A stretch of 64,000 nucleotides of DNA from Micrococcus sp. (GTDB taxonomy: Bacteria; Actinomycetota; Actinomycetes; Actinomycetales; Micrococcaceae). Location: positions 1 through 64,000 of the forward strand of contig JASBVO010000009.1 of the NCBI GenBank assembly GCA_029961105.1, written 5' to 3'. Of this stretch, positions 7,859-16,681 are shown in pieces. Each line of letters begins with the position of its first letter. Positions within the stretch are counted from its first letter, which is position 1. Both the position numbers and the translations under genes were made by a program. The notes below the pieces were generated by a model that saw only the letters and a program-made list of their open reading frames with translations, did no database searches and had not been told where the DNA came from.

Positions 7859-9024
7859 CCCGGCAGCTCCGCCCGAACGATCCACCCGGTGGGGGCGCGG
7901 TCGATGTCGAGGTGCCCGCCGGCCAGGGCCGCCCGTCGGCGCATGCCGGCCAGGCCGGACCCGTGGCCCGAAGCCGCGGCACCCGCACGCTCGTCCGCCG
8001 CGGCGGGTGGCCCGCTGGTCACCTCGAGGGCCACGGCCTTGGGTGTCCGGCGGATACGCACGGTGACGGGGCCATCGGCATGGCGGACGGCGTTGGTGGT
8101 GGCCTCCTGCAGGATGCGGTAGCCCGCCCGGGAGGTGGCGGCGTCGAGGCCGGCGAGTTCGGCCTCGGAGAGGTCACTGCCGAGGGTGATCCTTCCGGGT
8201 CCGCCCACCGGTCCGTCCGACAAGCCGGCCACGAGCCGCCACACGCTCTCCAGGCCGGGTCCGGTGCCGTCGCCCTCCCTGAGCAGTCCCAGGGCCTGGT
8301 CCAGCTCACCCTGGGCCTCGCGCGAGGCGGACGCCAGGGCGGCGAGGCTCCCCCGCACCGGGGTGGTGGCCTCCGTCCCGAGCCGGGCCTCCAGCGCCGC
8401 CGCCTGCACGGAGATCGCGGCCAGGGCGTGGCCCAGTGCGTCGTGCAGCTCACGGGCGAGGGCATCGCGGCGCGCTAGCTCGGCCAGCCGCCGGGCGGGA
8501 TCGGGACGGAGCATGAGCCGGCCCATCCGTCGCAGCAGGGCGCCGAGGAGGTACACCGAGGCCACCCACAGCAGCACGGCGATCGCCGCGGCCGGCACCG
8601 CTCCGGCCCCGTGCCCCGGGAGCTCGCGACCCGTCACGGCGAACCAGACGACCGGGACCACGAGGAACAGGGTGGCGGCGCTGTGCGTGGCACCGGCGAC
8701 CAGGTGGGCCACGGTCAGCCCGTACAGTCCTGGGGCCGCCGCGCCGCCGGCTGCCGGAAGACCGAGAAGGTCACGGGCCGCGGACGCCTCCAGGGCACGG
8801 AGCCGGGGCAGCAGCGCGAGTAGGGCGGAGGCTGCGGCACAGGCCAGCCAGAGCAGGGCCAGGGCCTTCAGGCCGTCCACCGGCCACAGCAGTCCGGCCA
8901 GCACCGCGGCCAGCGGGACCAGCAACACCCCGCCCAGCAACAGGTAGAGCCACGCCCGCCAGCCGGCACCCAGGGGTCCGCCCAGGGCACGCGCCGCGGT
9001 GCGGACCGGAGCGGGGACCGTCAT
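7855..9024 (-). CDS. Two-component sensor histidine kinase (HisKA_3 type)
   Basis: A 389-residue membrane kinase. About five hydrophobic helices (residues 20-170) precede the HisKA_3 dimerisation domain with ARELHDALGHALAA (phospho-His about residue 194) and a HATPase_c domain (ILQEATTNAVRHA; GSGLAGMRRRA). It lacks a large extracellular sensor domain, as in membrane-stress or small-signal sensors of the LiaS/DesK type. The start at ATG 9024 is chosen because GGAAAGG lies nine bases upstream; other ATGs at 9033 and 9075-9084 have worse spacing. It is the first gene of the operon and is followed, with a 4-base overlap, by its response regulator. Confidence 0.95.
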   Translation of the reverse strand: MTVPAPVRTAARALGGPLGAGWRAWLYLLLGGVLLVPLAAVLAGLLWPVDGLKALALLWLACAAASALLALLPRLRALEASAARDLLGLPAAGGAAAPGLYGLTVAHLVAGATHSAATLFLVVPVVWFAVTGRELPGHGAGAVPAAAIAVLLWVASVYLLGALLRRMGRLMLRPDPARRLAELARRDALARELHDALGHALAAISVQAAALEARLGTEATTPVRGSLAALASASREAQGELDQALGLLREGDGTGPGLESVWRLVAGLSDGPVGGPGRITLGSDLSEAELAGLDAATSRAGYRILQEATTNAVRHADGPVTVRIRRTPKAVALEVTSGPPAAADERAGAAASGHGSGLAGMRRRAALAGGHLDIDRAPTGWIVRAELPG

Positions 9025-9171
9025 GCCGGCCATCCTTTCCGCCCGGGCGTGCGTGGGGGAAACGGTCCGGGACATGGTCACCATCCTGCCGTGGCCGCCG
9101 CGGTCCCGGAACCTCCTCGCCGTCGCAGGGACCGCGGAACACGCCCGGTGAGACCCTGGACGAGGCAGCCG

Positions 9172-10206
9172 TCACCCCGGACGGTGGTCCTCACTCATCT
9201 GGCGTTCCGGACCGGCGCCGGCGCCATCCTGCCGGACGGGCGGGGGGATGGCGGCGCGGAGCCGCACCAGCACCACCATCACGACCAGTTCGACGAGCGT
9301 CTGGGTCACCACCACGAGCGGCGCCAGGTGATACCCGGGGCCCAGCGACGCCGGCAGGGCCAGGGCCAGCGGGAGCACCACGAGGGAGTTGCGGGTCACC
9401 CCGCTGAACACGACGGCGCGGCGACCGGGCACATCCAGCCCGGCCATCCTGCCGGCCATCCTGCCGAGCACGACCATCACGGCCGCGAAGAGCACGTACA
9501 CCGGCACCACGGTGAGCAGTCCGCCCAGGTGGCGGCCGACGTCGTGGGCCTGCGAGGCGACCACGACCGCCAGGGTGGCCATCATCAGCGGCACCATCCC
9601 GGCCGAGGCCGTCAGGCCCACGGCCCGGCCCCACGCCCACCGGCCGGCGGCCGCCTGGGTCAGCCACGCCGCGGCCAGCGGCACCACGATGAGCAGTGCG
9701 AAGGCCTCGAGGAACGGTCCGGCGTCGAACCCGCGGGCGAACCGCGGTCCGGCCATCAGCCACAGGTATCCCGGCAGCAGGAGCACCTGCGCGAGCATCA
9801 GCAGCGGCGTGGCGGCCAGCAGCCGGTCCTGCGCTCCGCCGGCCAGGCCGGTGAAGACGATGACGTAGTCGACGCAGGGGGCCAGCAGGACGAACAGCAC
9901 GCCGAGCAGCAGGACGTCGTCGTGGGCCACCAGCCGGGAGAGGGCGAACACCACCGCGGGGACGACCACGAAGTTGAGCGCCAGCACGGTGAGCAGGAAC
10001 CGTCCGTCCCGCGCCGCGCGACCGAGCCCTCCGAACGGGACGCCGAGGAAGGTGGCGTAGAGCAGCAGCCCCAGGGCCGGCATGATGGCCACCTGCGCGG
10101 GCGCGGCCACGGCCGGGACCAGGAGCCCGACGGCGGCGCCCGCGGCCAGCGCGGACAGGTACAGCACCACTTGGTGCCGCTCCATCCAGTCGCTTGCCGA
10201 TCCCAT
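9172..10206 (-). CDS. Arsenic-resistance-type / bile acid:Na+ symporter superfamily permease
   Basis: A 344-residue protein with about ten membrane helices of the BASS/ACR3 superfamily. The region LLAPCVDYVIVFTGLAGG matches the conserved Pro-Cys motif found in arsenite permeases (ACR3-like group annotated as arsenic resistance protein), where the Cys is needed for metalloid transport. A second typical stretch is FSGVTRNSLVVLPLALALP in the last third. No arsR or arsC is adjacent, so arsenite as substrate is inferred and organic anions are possible. It lies upstream of the histidine kinase on the same strand but 147 bases away, so co-transcription is possible but not shown. Confidence 0.85.
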   Translation of the reverse strand: MGSASDWMERHQVVLYLSALAAGAAVGLLVPAVAAPAQVAIMPALGLLLYATFLGVPFGGLGRAARDGRFLLTVLALNFVVVPAVVFALSRLVAHDDVLLLGVLFVLLAPCVDYVIVFTGLAGGAQDRLLAATPLLMLAQVLLLPGYLWLMAGPRFARGFDAGPFLEAFALLIVVPLAAAWLTQAAAGRWAWGRAVGLTASAGMVPLMMATLAVVVASQAHDVGRHLGGLLTVVPVYVLFAAVMVVLGRMAGRMAGLDVPGRRAVVFSGVTRNSLVVLPLALALPASLGPGYHLAPLVVVTQTLVELVVMVVLVRLRAAIPPPVRQDGAGAGPERQMSEDHRPG

Positions 10207-10298
10207 GGCTCACAGCATCCCACCGACCGGTCCGGCGCCCCGAATCGGCCGGGGCCGCCGGCCGGGGAACACGGTGCGCCGACCCGCCGGAAGCGTGT

Positions 10299-10327
10299 TT
10301 GACCGGGGATGACGGGAGCCTTACATT
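10299..10327 (+). promoter_or_regulatory. Sigma-70 type promoter of the SLH protein gene
   Basis: TTGACC (10299-10304) and TACATT (10322-10327) are separated by 17 bases, an excellent housekeeping promoter in this GC-rich background. Transcription would begin near 10334 and leave a 5' untranslated region of about 110 bases before ATG 10447. Confidence 0.7.
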
Positions 10328-10446
10328 CTTGTCATCGTCTCCGCGCTCGGTGCACCATCGGCTCCCGGGATCCCCTCCCACCCCTTCCGGACCTGCCCCA
10401 GTGCGATCTCGCCTCCGGCCCCGGCCGGCCTAGTCCGGAAGTCCCC

Positions 10447-12204
10447 ATGACCACTCATGCCCCGCGCCCTCGTGCCTCGCGCCCTGACGCCCCGCGACCC
10501 CGTACCCGTCCCGCGCGCGTCCTCTCGGCCTCCCTGCTCTCCGGCGCCCTCACCCTCTCCGGCGCCCTGGCCGCCGTACCGGCCGCGGCCGCCCCGGCCC
10601 AGGACCCGTCGGGACGGGCGCCGGGGGCGGCCTCGGCGCGGCACCACGCCGTGACCGGTGCCTACCTGGAGGAGGGCCACCCCGGCTACTTCTCCTCCCT
10701 GCACGTGGTGGAGGACGAGCTGCCGGTGACCGCCGACTACTTCACGGTGGAGGCCGACTTCTGCGTGCACCCGGAGGCGAGGGCCGGTCAGGCCTTCGGC
10801 TTTGACCTGGCCTGGGAGGCGCCCATCAGCGACTGGGAGTCGATCGTGGACCAACCCGACCGGTACACCTCCACGGTCCCGGTCGTGGATGAGGAGGGCA
10901 CCACCCTGGTCACCGCGAGCATGGTCCATGACCTGGGGGCGGTGCCGGACGACGAGATCGGGTTCGTGCAACTCAAGACCGCCGTCGACCTCGAACTGGC
11001 CCCGGGGGCCGTCGCCGAGGGAGGCTGCGGCACCCTAACCCTGCCGGTACCGGCGCCCCTGGCGTTCACCGACGGGAGCCTGGAGCCCGGCGGTCCCGGG
11101 GACGAGGACCCGAACACCTACATCGTGGAGTTCATCGATCCCGAGGGGATCCGCACCTCGGACAGCGTCACCCTGGCACCGAGCGACTTCGAACCCGGCC
11201 AGGCCTGGACTGACGGCATCGTGGACTTCACCGGGAGCGCCCAGTGGGCCCTGGTGACCCCCACCGGACCGGCGGCCGAGACGACCATCACCCTGACCGG
11301 CGGCGAACTCTGTGACGAGCCCTTCGAGACGGCCATCCTGGACTCGGCCTCCATGGCGCCGACCAACCTCGAGCCGGACGTCGAGGTCAGTTGCGAGGAC
11401 GGCGCCAAGACCTTCACCCTGCAGAACCGGTTGCGCGCCGACCGCCAGTGGGTGGTCGTGCAGGCCGACCCGCGCAGGGGCACCGAGAAGGACCCCGCCA
11501 CCATCGACGCCGAGTTCGTCCTGGACGGGGAGTCGACCACGGACTCGGCGTCCGTGGCGGCGGCTTCCTCGACCGGGCGCATGCACGGGGCCTGGGTGCC
11601 ACCGGGCAGCTGCACGGTGGCACCGTTCAGGGACATCGGCCCCCGCACGGCGTTCCGGGAGCCGATCCGCTGGATGCAGTGCCGCGGCATCACCGGTGGC
11701 TATGCCTCCGACCACACCTTCCGGCAGAGCCGGTCCATCTCCCGTGGGGAGTCCGTGGCCTTCCTGTTCCGCTACGCCGTGACGCCGGACATGATCGACG
11801 ATGGCATCGGGTGGTGGGTGGACCCGGAGTTCGCGGACCTGGACGAGGACGCCCCGTTCTTCAGCTCCGTGCTGTGGGCGGCCAACTACGGGGTGACGAC
11901 TGGCTACGCGGACGGCACCTTCCGCCAGCGACGGCCGGTCACCCGCGGGGAGTTCGCCGCCTTCCTGTACCGCACCGCTGCGGCGACCCACCCCTCCGCG
12001 GTCCCCGAGGACCCGGGCATGGACAGCGGGTTCGCCGATGTGAGCGAGGCGCATCCCTTCGCCACGGAGATCGCCTGGCTGAGGGAGGCCGGCCTGACGG
12101 TGGGCTACTCGGACGGCACCTTCCGTGCCGGTCGGCAGATCAGCCGCGGGGAGGTCGCCGGGATGCTCTACCGGTATCACGACGGCTTCGTCCGCCGCCC
12201 CTGA
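10447..12204 (+). CDS. Secreted S-layer-homology (SLH) domain protein
   Basis: A 585-residue exported protein. An unusually long Arg/Pro-rich n-region (residues 1-25) precedes a hydrophobic core and an Ala-rich cleavage region near residue 50. The middle (about 60-390) is an unidentified beta-rich acidic region. Three SLH repeats follow: residues about 394-445, 462-513 and 529-580, each with the pattern F-x-D-(I/L/V) ... GxTxGY-x-DGTF-x-x-x-x-x-(I/V)-(S/T)-RGE. SLH domains bind secondary cell-wall polymers, so the protein is probably attached to the envelope. The N-terminal part resembles adhesin-like domains but I recognise no family. The ATG at 10447 begins the signal peptide; the upstream in-frame extension lies inside the predicted transcript leader. 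Confidence 0.85.
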   Translation: MTTHAPRPRASRPDAPRPRTRPARVLSASLLSGALTLSGALAAVPAAAAPAQDPSGRAPGAASARHHAVTGAYLEEGHPGYFSSLHVVEDELPVTADYFTVEADFCVHPEARAGQAFGFDLAWEAPISDWESIVDQPDRYTSTVPVVDEEGTTLVTASMVHDLGAVPDDEIGFVQLKTAVDLELAPGAVAEGGCGTLTLPVPAPLAFTDGSLEPGGPGDEDPNTYIVEFIDPEGIRTSDSVTLAPSDFEPGQAWTDGIVDFTGSAQWALVTPTGPAAETTITLTGGELCDEPFETAILDSASMAPTNLEPDVEVSCEDGAKTFTLQNRLRADRQWVVVQADPRRGTEKDPATIDAEFVLDGESTTDSASVAAASSTGRMHGAWVPPGSCTVAPFRDIGPRTAFREPIRWMQCRGITGGYASDHTFRQSRSISRGESVAFLFRYAVTPDMIDDGIGWWVDPEFADLDEDAPFFSSVLWAANYGVTTGYADGTFRQRRPVTRGEFAAFLYRTAAATHPSAVPEDPGMDSGFADVSEAHPFATEIAWLREAGLTVGYSDGTFRAGRQISRGEVAGMLYRYHDGFVRRP

Positions 12205-12238
12205 TCGGTTCCGGGAAACAGGCGCTCCCCGGGGGGCT

Positions 12239-12832
12239 TCAGCGCCGCCCGCCCTCTGGGGGCCGCCACCGGGGGTCCCTGCCGGCCAGGCCCAGCACGT
12301 GGTCGAACCGGCTGGCATCCTCCCCGACGGCGACGCGGGGGCCGAACAGGCCGTTCCGTGCGTCCGGTTCGTCCGGTATCGACGCGCAGAACGCCTCGAC
12401 GGCCAGCAGCGCATCCGGTTCGACGTCGTAGTCCTGCCCCGTGGCCACGGCCAGGTCCCAGCCGTGCAGCACCACCTCGTCGAGGGCGACGAGCCCGGCC
12501 TCCTCGGCGGACAGGCTGACGCCACCGGCCGCCGTCGTGCCGGTCCACGCCCCCGTCTCGTTCCAGGCCGCCGCCAGTTCCCCGAGTCTCGCCGGGATGA
12601 GCTCACGCCACTGTTCCGACAGCTCGAGCCGTCCGGGGTCGGGCGGCGTACGGGTGGTGGGCCCGTCGATCTTCCGCGCAGCATCACGGAAGGCGATGGA
12701 CAGTCCGTGCAGGTGGGCCAACAGCAGGCCCACGGGCATCGCCCCACAGGGCGTCGGCGATCCGAGCTGGTCGTCGGTCACGCCGCGGACCACCGCGGCG
12801 ACCCGTCTCGTGCTCTCGCTGAGGTCGATCAT
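12239..12832 (-). CDS. TIGR03086 / mycothiol-dependent maleylpyruvate isomerase-like protein
   Basis: A 197-residue DinB-like four-helix protein. It opens with MIDLSESTRRVAAVVRGV and has the TPCGAMPVGLLLAHLHG segment (first metal-ligand His) and LDEVVLHGWDLAVATG (second His), matching the TIGR03086/MDMPI N-terminal family of actinobacteria. The fold carries a metal site formed by three His; known relatives use mycothiol or bacillithiol as cofactor, but this subfamily is uncharacterised. Start at ATG 12832 coincides with the family's N-terminus. Convergent with the SLH gene, 34 bases away. Confidence 0.88.
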   Translation of the reverse strand: MIDLSESTRRVAAVVRGVTDDQLGSPTPCGAMPVGLLLAHLHGLSIAFRDAARKIDGPTTRTPPDPGRLELSEQWRELIPARLGELAAAWNETGAWTGTTAAGGVSLSAEEAGLVALDEVVLHGWDLAVATGQDYDVEPDALLAVEAFCASIPDEPDARNGLFGPRVAVGEDASRFDHVLGLAGRDPRWRPPEGGRR

Positions 12833-12901
12833 CGCGATCCCGCCGCTCCCCTGCCGTGCCACCGTGCTGCCGAGGTCAACGGTAGGGCGTCCCGGCCCCG
12901 G

Positions 12902-12938
12902 AGGCAGACTCCGATCGTGCGCTGATCGGAGTCTGCCT
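12902..12938 (-). terminator. Perfect 15-bp hairpin after rnj
   Basis: Arms 12902-12916 and 12924-12938 are perfect complements (AGGCAGACTCCGATC and its reverse complement) with a 7-base loop. It lies 80 bases beyond the RNase J stop codon and before the TIGR03086 gene. There is no T-tract, as is common in high-GC actinobacterial terminators. Confidence 0.65.
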
Positions 12939-13017
12939 GCGACCAGGCCCCGGACGCCACCGCGCCCGTCTCGGTGCGGGCCCATGGGCGGCCCGGCACC
13001 GCGGCCGGGACGTCGGC

Positions 13018-14703
13018 TCAGGCGTCGATGACGACGGCGGTGATCAGCGGGGCCCGCCGGTAGGCGCGGTCCAGGTGGCGGCCCACCGTGTCGACGATCA
13101 GCTTCTCGAGCACGCCGAGGTCGTCGACGCCGGCGATATCCGGCTTGGCGAGCGCGGCCTTGACCTTCTCTGCGGCCCCGTCGAAGATCTGCGGGTCCTG
13201 GATGAAACCCTTGGTCATGAACTCCAGCGGCTCGGCCAGGGTGTTGGTGTCCGGATCCACGATGGCCACCACGGTCACCGCGCCGCCCTCCTGCAGCATG
13301 CGCCGCTCGACCAGGGTGTCCTCGGTGACCTTGCCGACGGTGTGGCCGTCCACGTAGACCAGCCCGGCCTCGACCTTGCCGGAGACCTTGGCCTCGCCCT
13401 TGACGAGGTCCACGGTGGTCCCGTCCTGGACGACGAGCACGCGCTCGGGGGCGATGCCGGTGCGCACGGCCAGCTCGGCGTTGGCATGCAGGTGCTTGGA
13501 CTCCCCGTGCACGGGCATGACGTGCTTGGGGCGCACGATGTTGTAGCAGTACACCAGTTCCCCGGCGGAGGCGTGCCCCGAGACGTGCACCTTGGCGTTG
13601 CCCTTGTGCACGACCTTGACGCCGAGGTCGGTGAACTTGTTGATGATGCCGTAGATGGCGTTCTCGTTGCCGGGCACCATCGAGCTGGCCATCAAGACGG
13701 TGTCGCCGGCGTCGAGCTTGATCTGGTGGGTGCCGGAGGCCATGCGGGACAGGGCCGCCATCGGCTCGCCCTGGGAGCCGGTGCAGACCAGCGCGATCTT
13801 GTCATCGGGCATGGACTGCAGCTTCTTGAAGTCGACCACCAGCCCACGCGGGATCTTCAGGTAGTTCAGGTCCCGGGCGATGCCCATGTTCTTGACCATG
13901 GACCGGCCCACGAACGCGACCTTGCGCCCGCTGGCGTGGGCGGCGTCCAGGACCTGCTGGATGCGGTGGACGTGGCTGGCGAAGCTGGAGACGATGATCC
14001 GCTTCGGGGCGGTGGCGAAGACCTGCTCGATGGCCGGGGTCAGTTCGCGCTCGGAGGTCGTGAAGCCGGGGACCTCGGCGTTGGTGGAGTCGGTGAGGAA
14101 CAGGTCCACGCCCTCCTCGCCCAGGCGGGCGAAGTGGCGCAGGTCCGTGATCCGGTCGTCCAGGGGGAACTGGTCCATCTTGAAGTCACCGGTGTGCAGC
14201 ACGAGTCCGGCCGGGGTGCGGATCGCCACGGCGAGGCTGTCCGGGATCGAGTGGTTGACGGCCACGAACTCCAGCTCGAAGGGGCCGGCCTTGTGGGTGT
14301 CCTCGGCCTCCACGTGCACGGTCTTGGGCTTGATCCGGTGCTCGGTGAGCTTGGCGGAGATGAACGCCAGCGTCAGCTGCGAGCCGATCAGGGGGATGTC
14401 CGACCGTTCCTTCAACAGGTAGGGCACCCCGCCGATGTGGTCCTCGTGCCCGTGGGTGAGCACGATCCCCACCACGTCCTGCAGCCGGTCCCGGATGGAG
14501 GTGAAGTCCGGCAGGATCACGTCGATGCCGGGCTGGTGCTCCTCGGGGAACAGCACGCCGCAGTCCACGATGAGCAGCTTGCCCTGGTACTCGAAGACCG
14601 TCATATTGCGCCCGATCTCGCCCAGTCCGCCCAACGGGGTGACCCGCAGGCCACCGGCGGGCAGGGTGGAAGGAGACTTGGACTTGCGGGGCGAACGGGC
14701 CAA
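13018..14703 (-). CDS. rnj: Ribonuclease J
   Basis: A 561-residue metallo-beta-lactamase/beta-CASP nuclease with 5'-3' exonuclease and endonuclease activity in mRNA turnover and rRNA maturation. GGLGEIGRNM and the zinc motif HGHEDHIGG (residues 84-92) are seen, with later ligands in HTGDFKMDQ and the beta-CASP region (SGHASAGEL). The C-terminal domain runs from about residue 450. The start codon is TTG; the next usable starts would cut the conserved N-terminus. Many actinobacteria have dapA directly upstream of rnj; here it is a tRNA-Ala gene, so the usual linkage is absent. Confidence 0.96.
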   Translation of the reverse strand: MARSPRKSKSPSTLPAGGLRVTPLGGLGEIGRNMTVFEYQGKLLIVDCGVLFPEEHQPGIDVILPDFTSIRDRLQDVVGIVLTHGHEDHIGGVPYLLKERSDIPLIGSQLTLAFISAKLTEHRIKPKTVHVEAEDTHKAGPFELEFVAVNHSIPDSLAVAIRTPAGLVLHTGDFKMDQFPLDDRITDLRHFARLGEEGVDLFLTDSTNAEVPGFTTSERELTPAIEQVFATAPKRIIVSSFASHVHRIQQVLDAAHASGRKVAFVGRSMVKNMGIARDLNYLKIPRGLVVDFKKLQSMPDDKIALVCTGSQGEPMAALSRMASGTHQIKLDAGDTVLMASSMVPGNENAIYGIINKFTDLGVKVVHKGNAKVHVSGHASAGELVYCYNIVRPKHVMPVHGESKHLHANAELAVRTGIAPERVLVVQDGTTVDLVKGEAKVSGKVEAGLVYVDGHTVGKVTEDTLVERRMLQEGGAVTVVAIVDPDTNTLAEPLEFMTKGFIQDPQIFDGAAEKVKAALAKPDIAGVDDLGVLEKLIVDTVGRHLDRAYRRAPLITAVVIDA

Positions 14704-14888
14704 CTGATCACGCTTTCGTCGTCAGGGAGGCACACCGGGATGGTGCGCCGGGAAGGATGGGGTTCCATCGGGTGCGGCTCCGCTGCGATGCGGTCGGCTC
14801 CACGAAGACCTCCTCCAATGTACCGCCCGCGACCCGCGGGGGCAGTATCCCCATGGTCACGGAGGCCTGGCCGCTCCGCCGGACAGCA

Positions 14889-14922
14889 GAAAGGCCCTTC
14901 CTCGATTCAGGAAGGGCCTTTC
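14889..14922 (-). terminator. Terminator of tRNA-Ala
   Basis: A perfect 13-bp stem (14889-14901 with 14910-14922) and 8-base loop directly follow the tRNA 3' end on the minus strand; the descending arm ends GGGCCTTTC. It stands between the tRNA and rnj. Confidence 0.8.
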
Positions 14923-14925
14923 ATC

Positions 14926-15001
14926 TGGTGGAGGTAAGGGGATTCGAACCCCTGACCTTCTCCATGCCATGGAGACGCGCTACCAACTGCGCCATACCCC
15001 C
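14926..15001 (-). tRNA. tRNA-Ala (anticodon GGC)
   Basis: The minus strand folds into a full cloverleaf of 76 bases including an encoded 3' CCA. Acceptor stem GGGGGTA pairs with TACCTCC, giving the G3-U70 wobble that identifies alanine tRNA. The anticodon loop is ATGGCAT with anticodon GGC, and the T-arm reads AGGGGTTCGAATCCCCT. It has its own promoter and terminator. Confidence 0.95.
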
Positions 15002-15055
15002 AGAAGGGTGTTTCCCCGGCCTTCCCGTTTCCGTTCCGTCCGAAGCAACTCAATA

Positions 15056-15085
15056 AATATACACAGCCGGACGACCGCTTCGCAA
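15056..15085 (-). promoter_or_regulatory. Promoter of tRNA-Ala
   Basis: On the minus strand TTGCGA (15080-15085) and TATATT (15056-15061) are separated by 18 bases. The AT-rich -10 stands out sharply. Predicted start near 15049 leaves a leader of about 48 bases to be trimmed. Confidence 0.6.
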
Positions 15086-15122
15086 ATCGGCACGCGAGAG
15101 GGGTCTGGGCACGGGGCGGGAC

Positions 15123-16076
15123 CTACCGTCGCCGCGCCTGGGTGAGGACGCCGTGGTCCTGTGCCAAGCGGGTGGCGGCGTGGGTGATCGCGCCCGTCAT
15201 GAGGCCCAGCGCGTCCAGGTCCACGTTGTGGAGGTCATCGCCGGGCCGGTGGTAGTTCGGGTCGCAGGGCCGCTTGGCCGTGCCCCCGAAGAGGCGGGCC
15301 TGCCTGGGGCTCTTCTTCTCATCGTCCCCGGTGTACAGCCCGCCCACGGCCACCCCCGCCTTGACGAAGGACACCTGGTCGGAGTCCTCGTCCCAGTCGG
15401 TGGGGATCCACGGCTGGCCGTGTGAGTCGAAGTAGTCGGTGAAGACGTCCATGAGCTCCGCCGAACCGTCGGGGACCGCATGCTTCGGTGTGGCCTCGTG
15501 GGCGTCGTAGACCCCGATGACCGGGTTGGGCGAGGCGATCATGTCGAAGTTCAGGTAGGCGGTGATGGCCTCGAGGGCGCGGCGGTCGTGCTCCAGGAGG
15601 TCGCGGACGTAGTGCCGGGAGCCGTACTCCTTCTTGTACTCCTCGGCCCCCCACCAGGCGAAGCGCACCGTGTTGCCGATGCCCTCCAGGCGGCTGATGG
15701 CCTTCGCGGCCTCGATGAGTGCCGCCGACCCGGAACCGTTGTCATTGATCGCCGGGCAGCCCGGCACCCCGTCGAGGTGGGCGCCGAGCATGATCACGCT
15801 ATCGGCGCTGCCGGCGTCGGTCTCGGCCAGGACGTTGAAGGTCTCCAGCCATTTGCCACGGTGCTTGAAGGTGAAGTACTGGCGCCGGACCTGATAACCG
15901 GCGCCGGCCAATTGCTGCCCGACGTACTGGGCCGCGGCCTCGTAACCGGAGGTGCCGGCGGCGCGGTCACCGTAGGCCTCGGCCAGGGCCTGGAACCTCT
16001 CCAGGTGCTGATACGCGGCGGGAACCTCGCCACGGGAGACGGCGAGACGTGATCTCACGAGCCGGCTCGGCTTCAT
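15123..16076 (-). CDS. M28-family zinc metallopeptidase
   Basis: A 317-residue aminopeptidase-like protein with the co-catalytic two-zinc site of family M28: H100 in MLGAHLDG, D112 in INDNGSGS, E145/E146 in WWGAEE, D178 in LNFDMI, and a His in DPNYHRPGDD near residue 284. Most M28 exopeptidases are exported, but no signal peptide is visible here (MKPSRLVRSRLAVSRG is basic, not hydrophobic), so this one is probably cytoplasmic or exported by another route. It lacks the PA insertion domain of larger members. It stands alone between rsfS and the tRNA-Ala promoter. Confidence 0.92.
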   Translation of the reverse strand: MKPSRLVRSRLAVSRGEVPAAYQHLERFQALAEAYGDRAAGTSGYEAAAQYVGQQLAGAGYQVRRQYFTFKHRGKWLETFNVLAETDAGSADSVIMLGAHLDGVPGCPAINDNGSGSAALIEAAKAISRLEGIGNTVRFAWWGAEEYKKEYGSRHYVRDLLEHDRRALEAITAYLNFDMIASPNPVIGVYDAHEATPKHAVPDGSAELMDVFTDYFDSHGQPWIPTDWDEDSDQVSFVKAGVAVGGLYTGDDEKKSPRQARLFGGTAKRPCDPNYHRPGDDLHNVDLDALGLMTGAITHAATRLAQDHGVLTQARRR

Positions 16077-16165
16077 AGCGTCCTCATGGGTACGAGACTG
16101 CGACGGTGGCAGTCTAGCGCCCCGAGACGGGTCAGCGACTCCCCGGCCGCGGGTCCATCACGCCA

Positions 16166-16197
16166 CTGAGGGCGGTTTCTCCTGACGACACCCTCAG
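16166..16197 (-). terminator. Weak hairpin at the rsfS stop codon
   Basis: A 7-bp inverted repeat (CTGAGGG, 16166-16172, with CCCTCAG, 16191-16197) overlaps the rsfS stop codon. It could end the long rplU-rsfS transcript, but the loop is 18 bases and there is no T-tract. Confidence 0.3.
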
Positions 16198-16643
16198 GAT
16201 TGCCCGGATCCTCCGGGCGTCCAGTCCCGTGGGGCGTCGTCCGGGGTGATGGTCGATCCGGGCTCGCCTGCTCCCACCCCGTCCGTGAGGCCGAGGTCGA
16301 TCAGGGGTGCGTCCTTCCAGAGGCGGTCCAGGGCGTAGAACACCCGCTCCTCCTCGTGCTGGACGTGCACCACGAAGTGCCCGTAGTCCAGCAGCACCCA
16401 GCGCCCGCCGGCCTTGCCCTCCCTGCGGGCCACGTCGAGCCGGAGCTGCCGGCTGAGCACCTCCTCGATCTCGTCCACCACGGCGAGCACCTGCCGCTCC
16501 GACCCTGCCGAGGCGATGAGGAACGCATCGGTCAGGCCCATCCGCTCGGCGACATCGACGGCCACGATGTCGGTGGCCTGTTTGTCTGCTGCGGCCTGTC
16601 CGGCCAATTTCAGCGCGGTCAGGGTGGTCTCGGGGACGGTCAC
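16194..16643 (-). CDS. rsfS: Ribosomal silencing factor RsfS
   Basis: A 149-residue RsfS/Iojap-family protein that binds ribosomal protein uL14 and blocks subunit joining during starvation. Recognisable segments are DIVAVDVAERMGLTDAFLIASAGSE, the RREGKAGGRWVLLDYGHFVVHV core and the FYALDRLWKDAP end (quoted in separate parts across residues 24-125). A C-terminal Gly/Pro/Thr tail of about 20 residues extends beyond the family core. The GTG start has AGGAG six bases upstream; longer readings have shadow-like composition. Last gene of the nadD operon. Confidence 0.93.
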   Translation of the reverse strand: MTVPETTLTALKLAGQAAADKQATDIVAVDVAERMGLTDAFLIASAGSERQVLAVVDEIEEVLSRQLRLDVARREGKAGGRWVLLDYGHFVVHVQHEEERVFYALDRLWKDAPLIDLGLTDGVGAGEPGSTITPDDAPRDWTPGGSGQS

Positions 16644-16681
16644 GGGCAACTCCTGAGGGGTGGTGGTTAGATGGGCGCCGG

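Noticed and set aside
13075-14937. 620-codon open frame opposite RNase J
   Set aside because: Composition is Gly/His/Val/Asp repeats typical of antisense frames of high-GC genes, with no domain signature, while RNase J on the other strand is certain.
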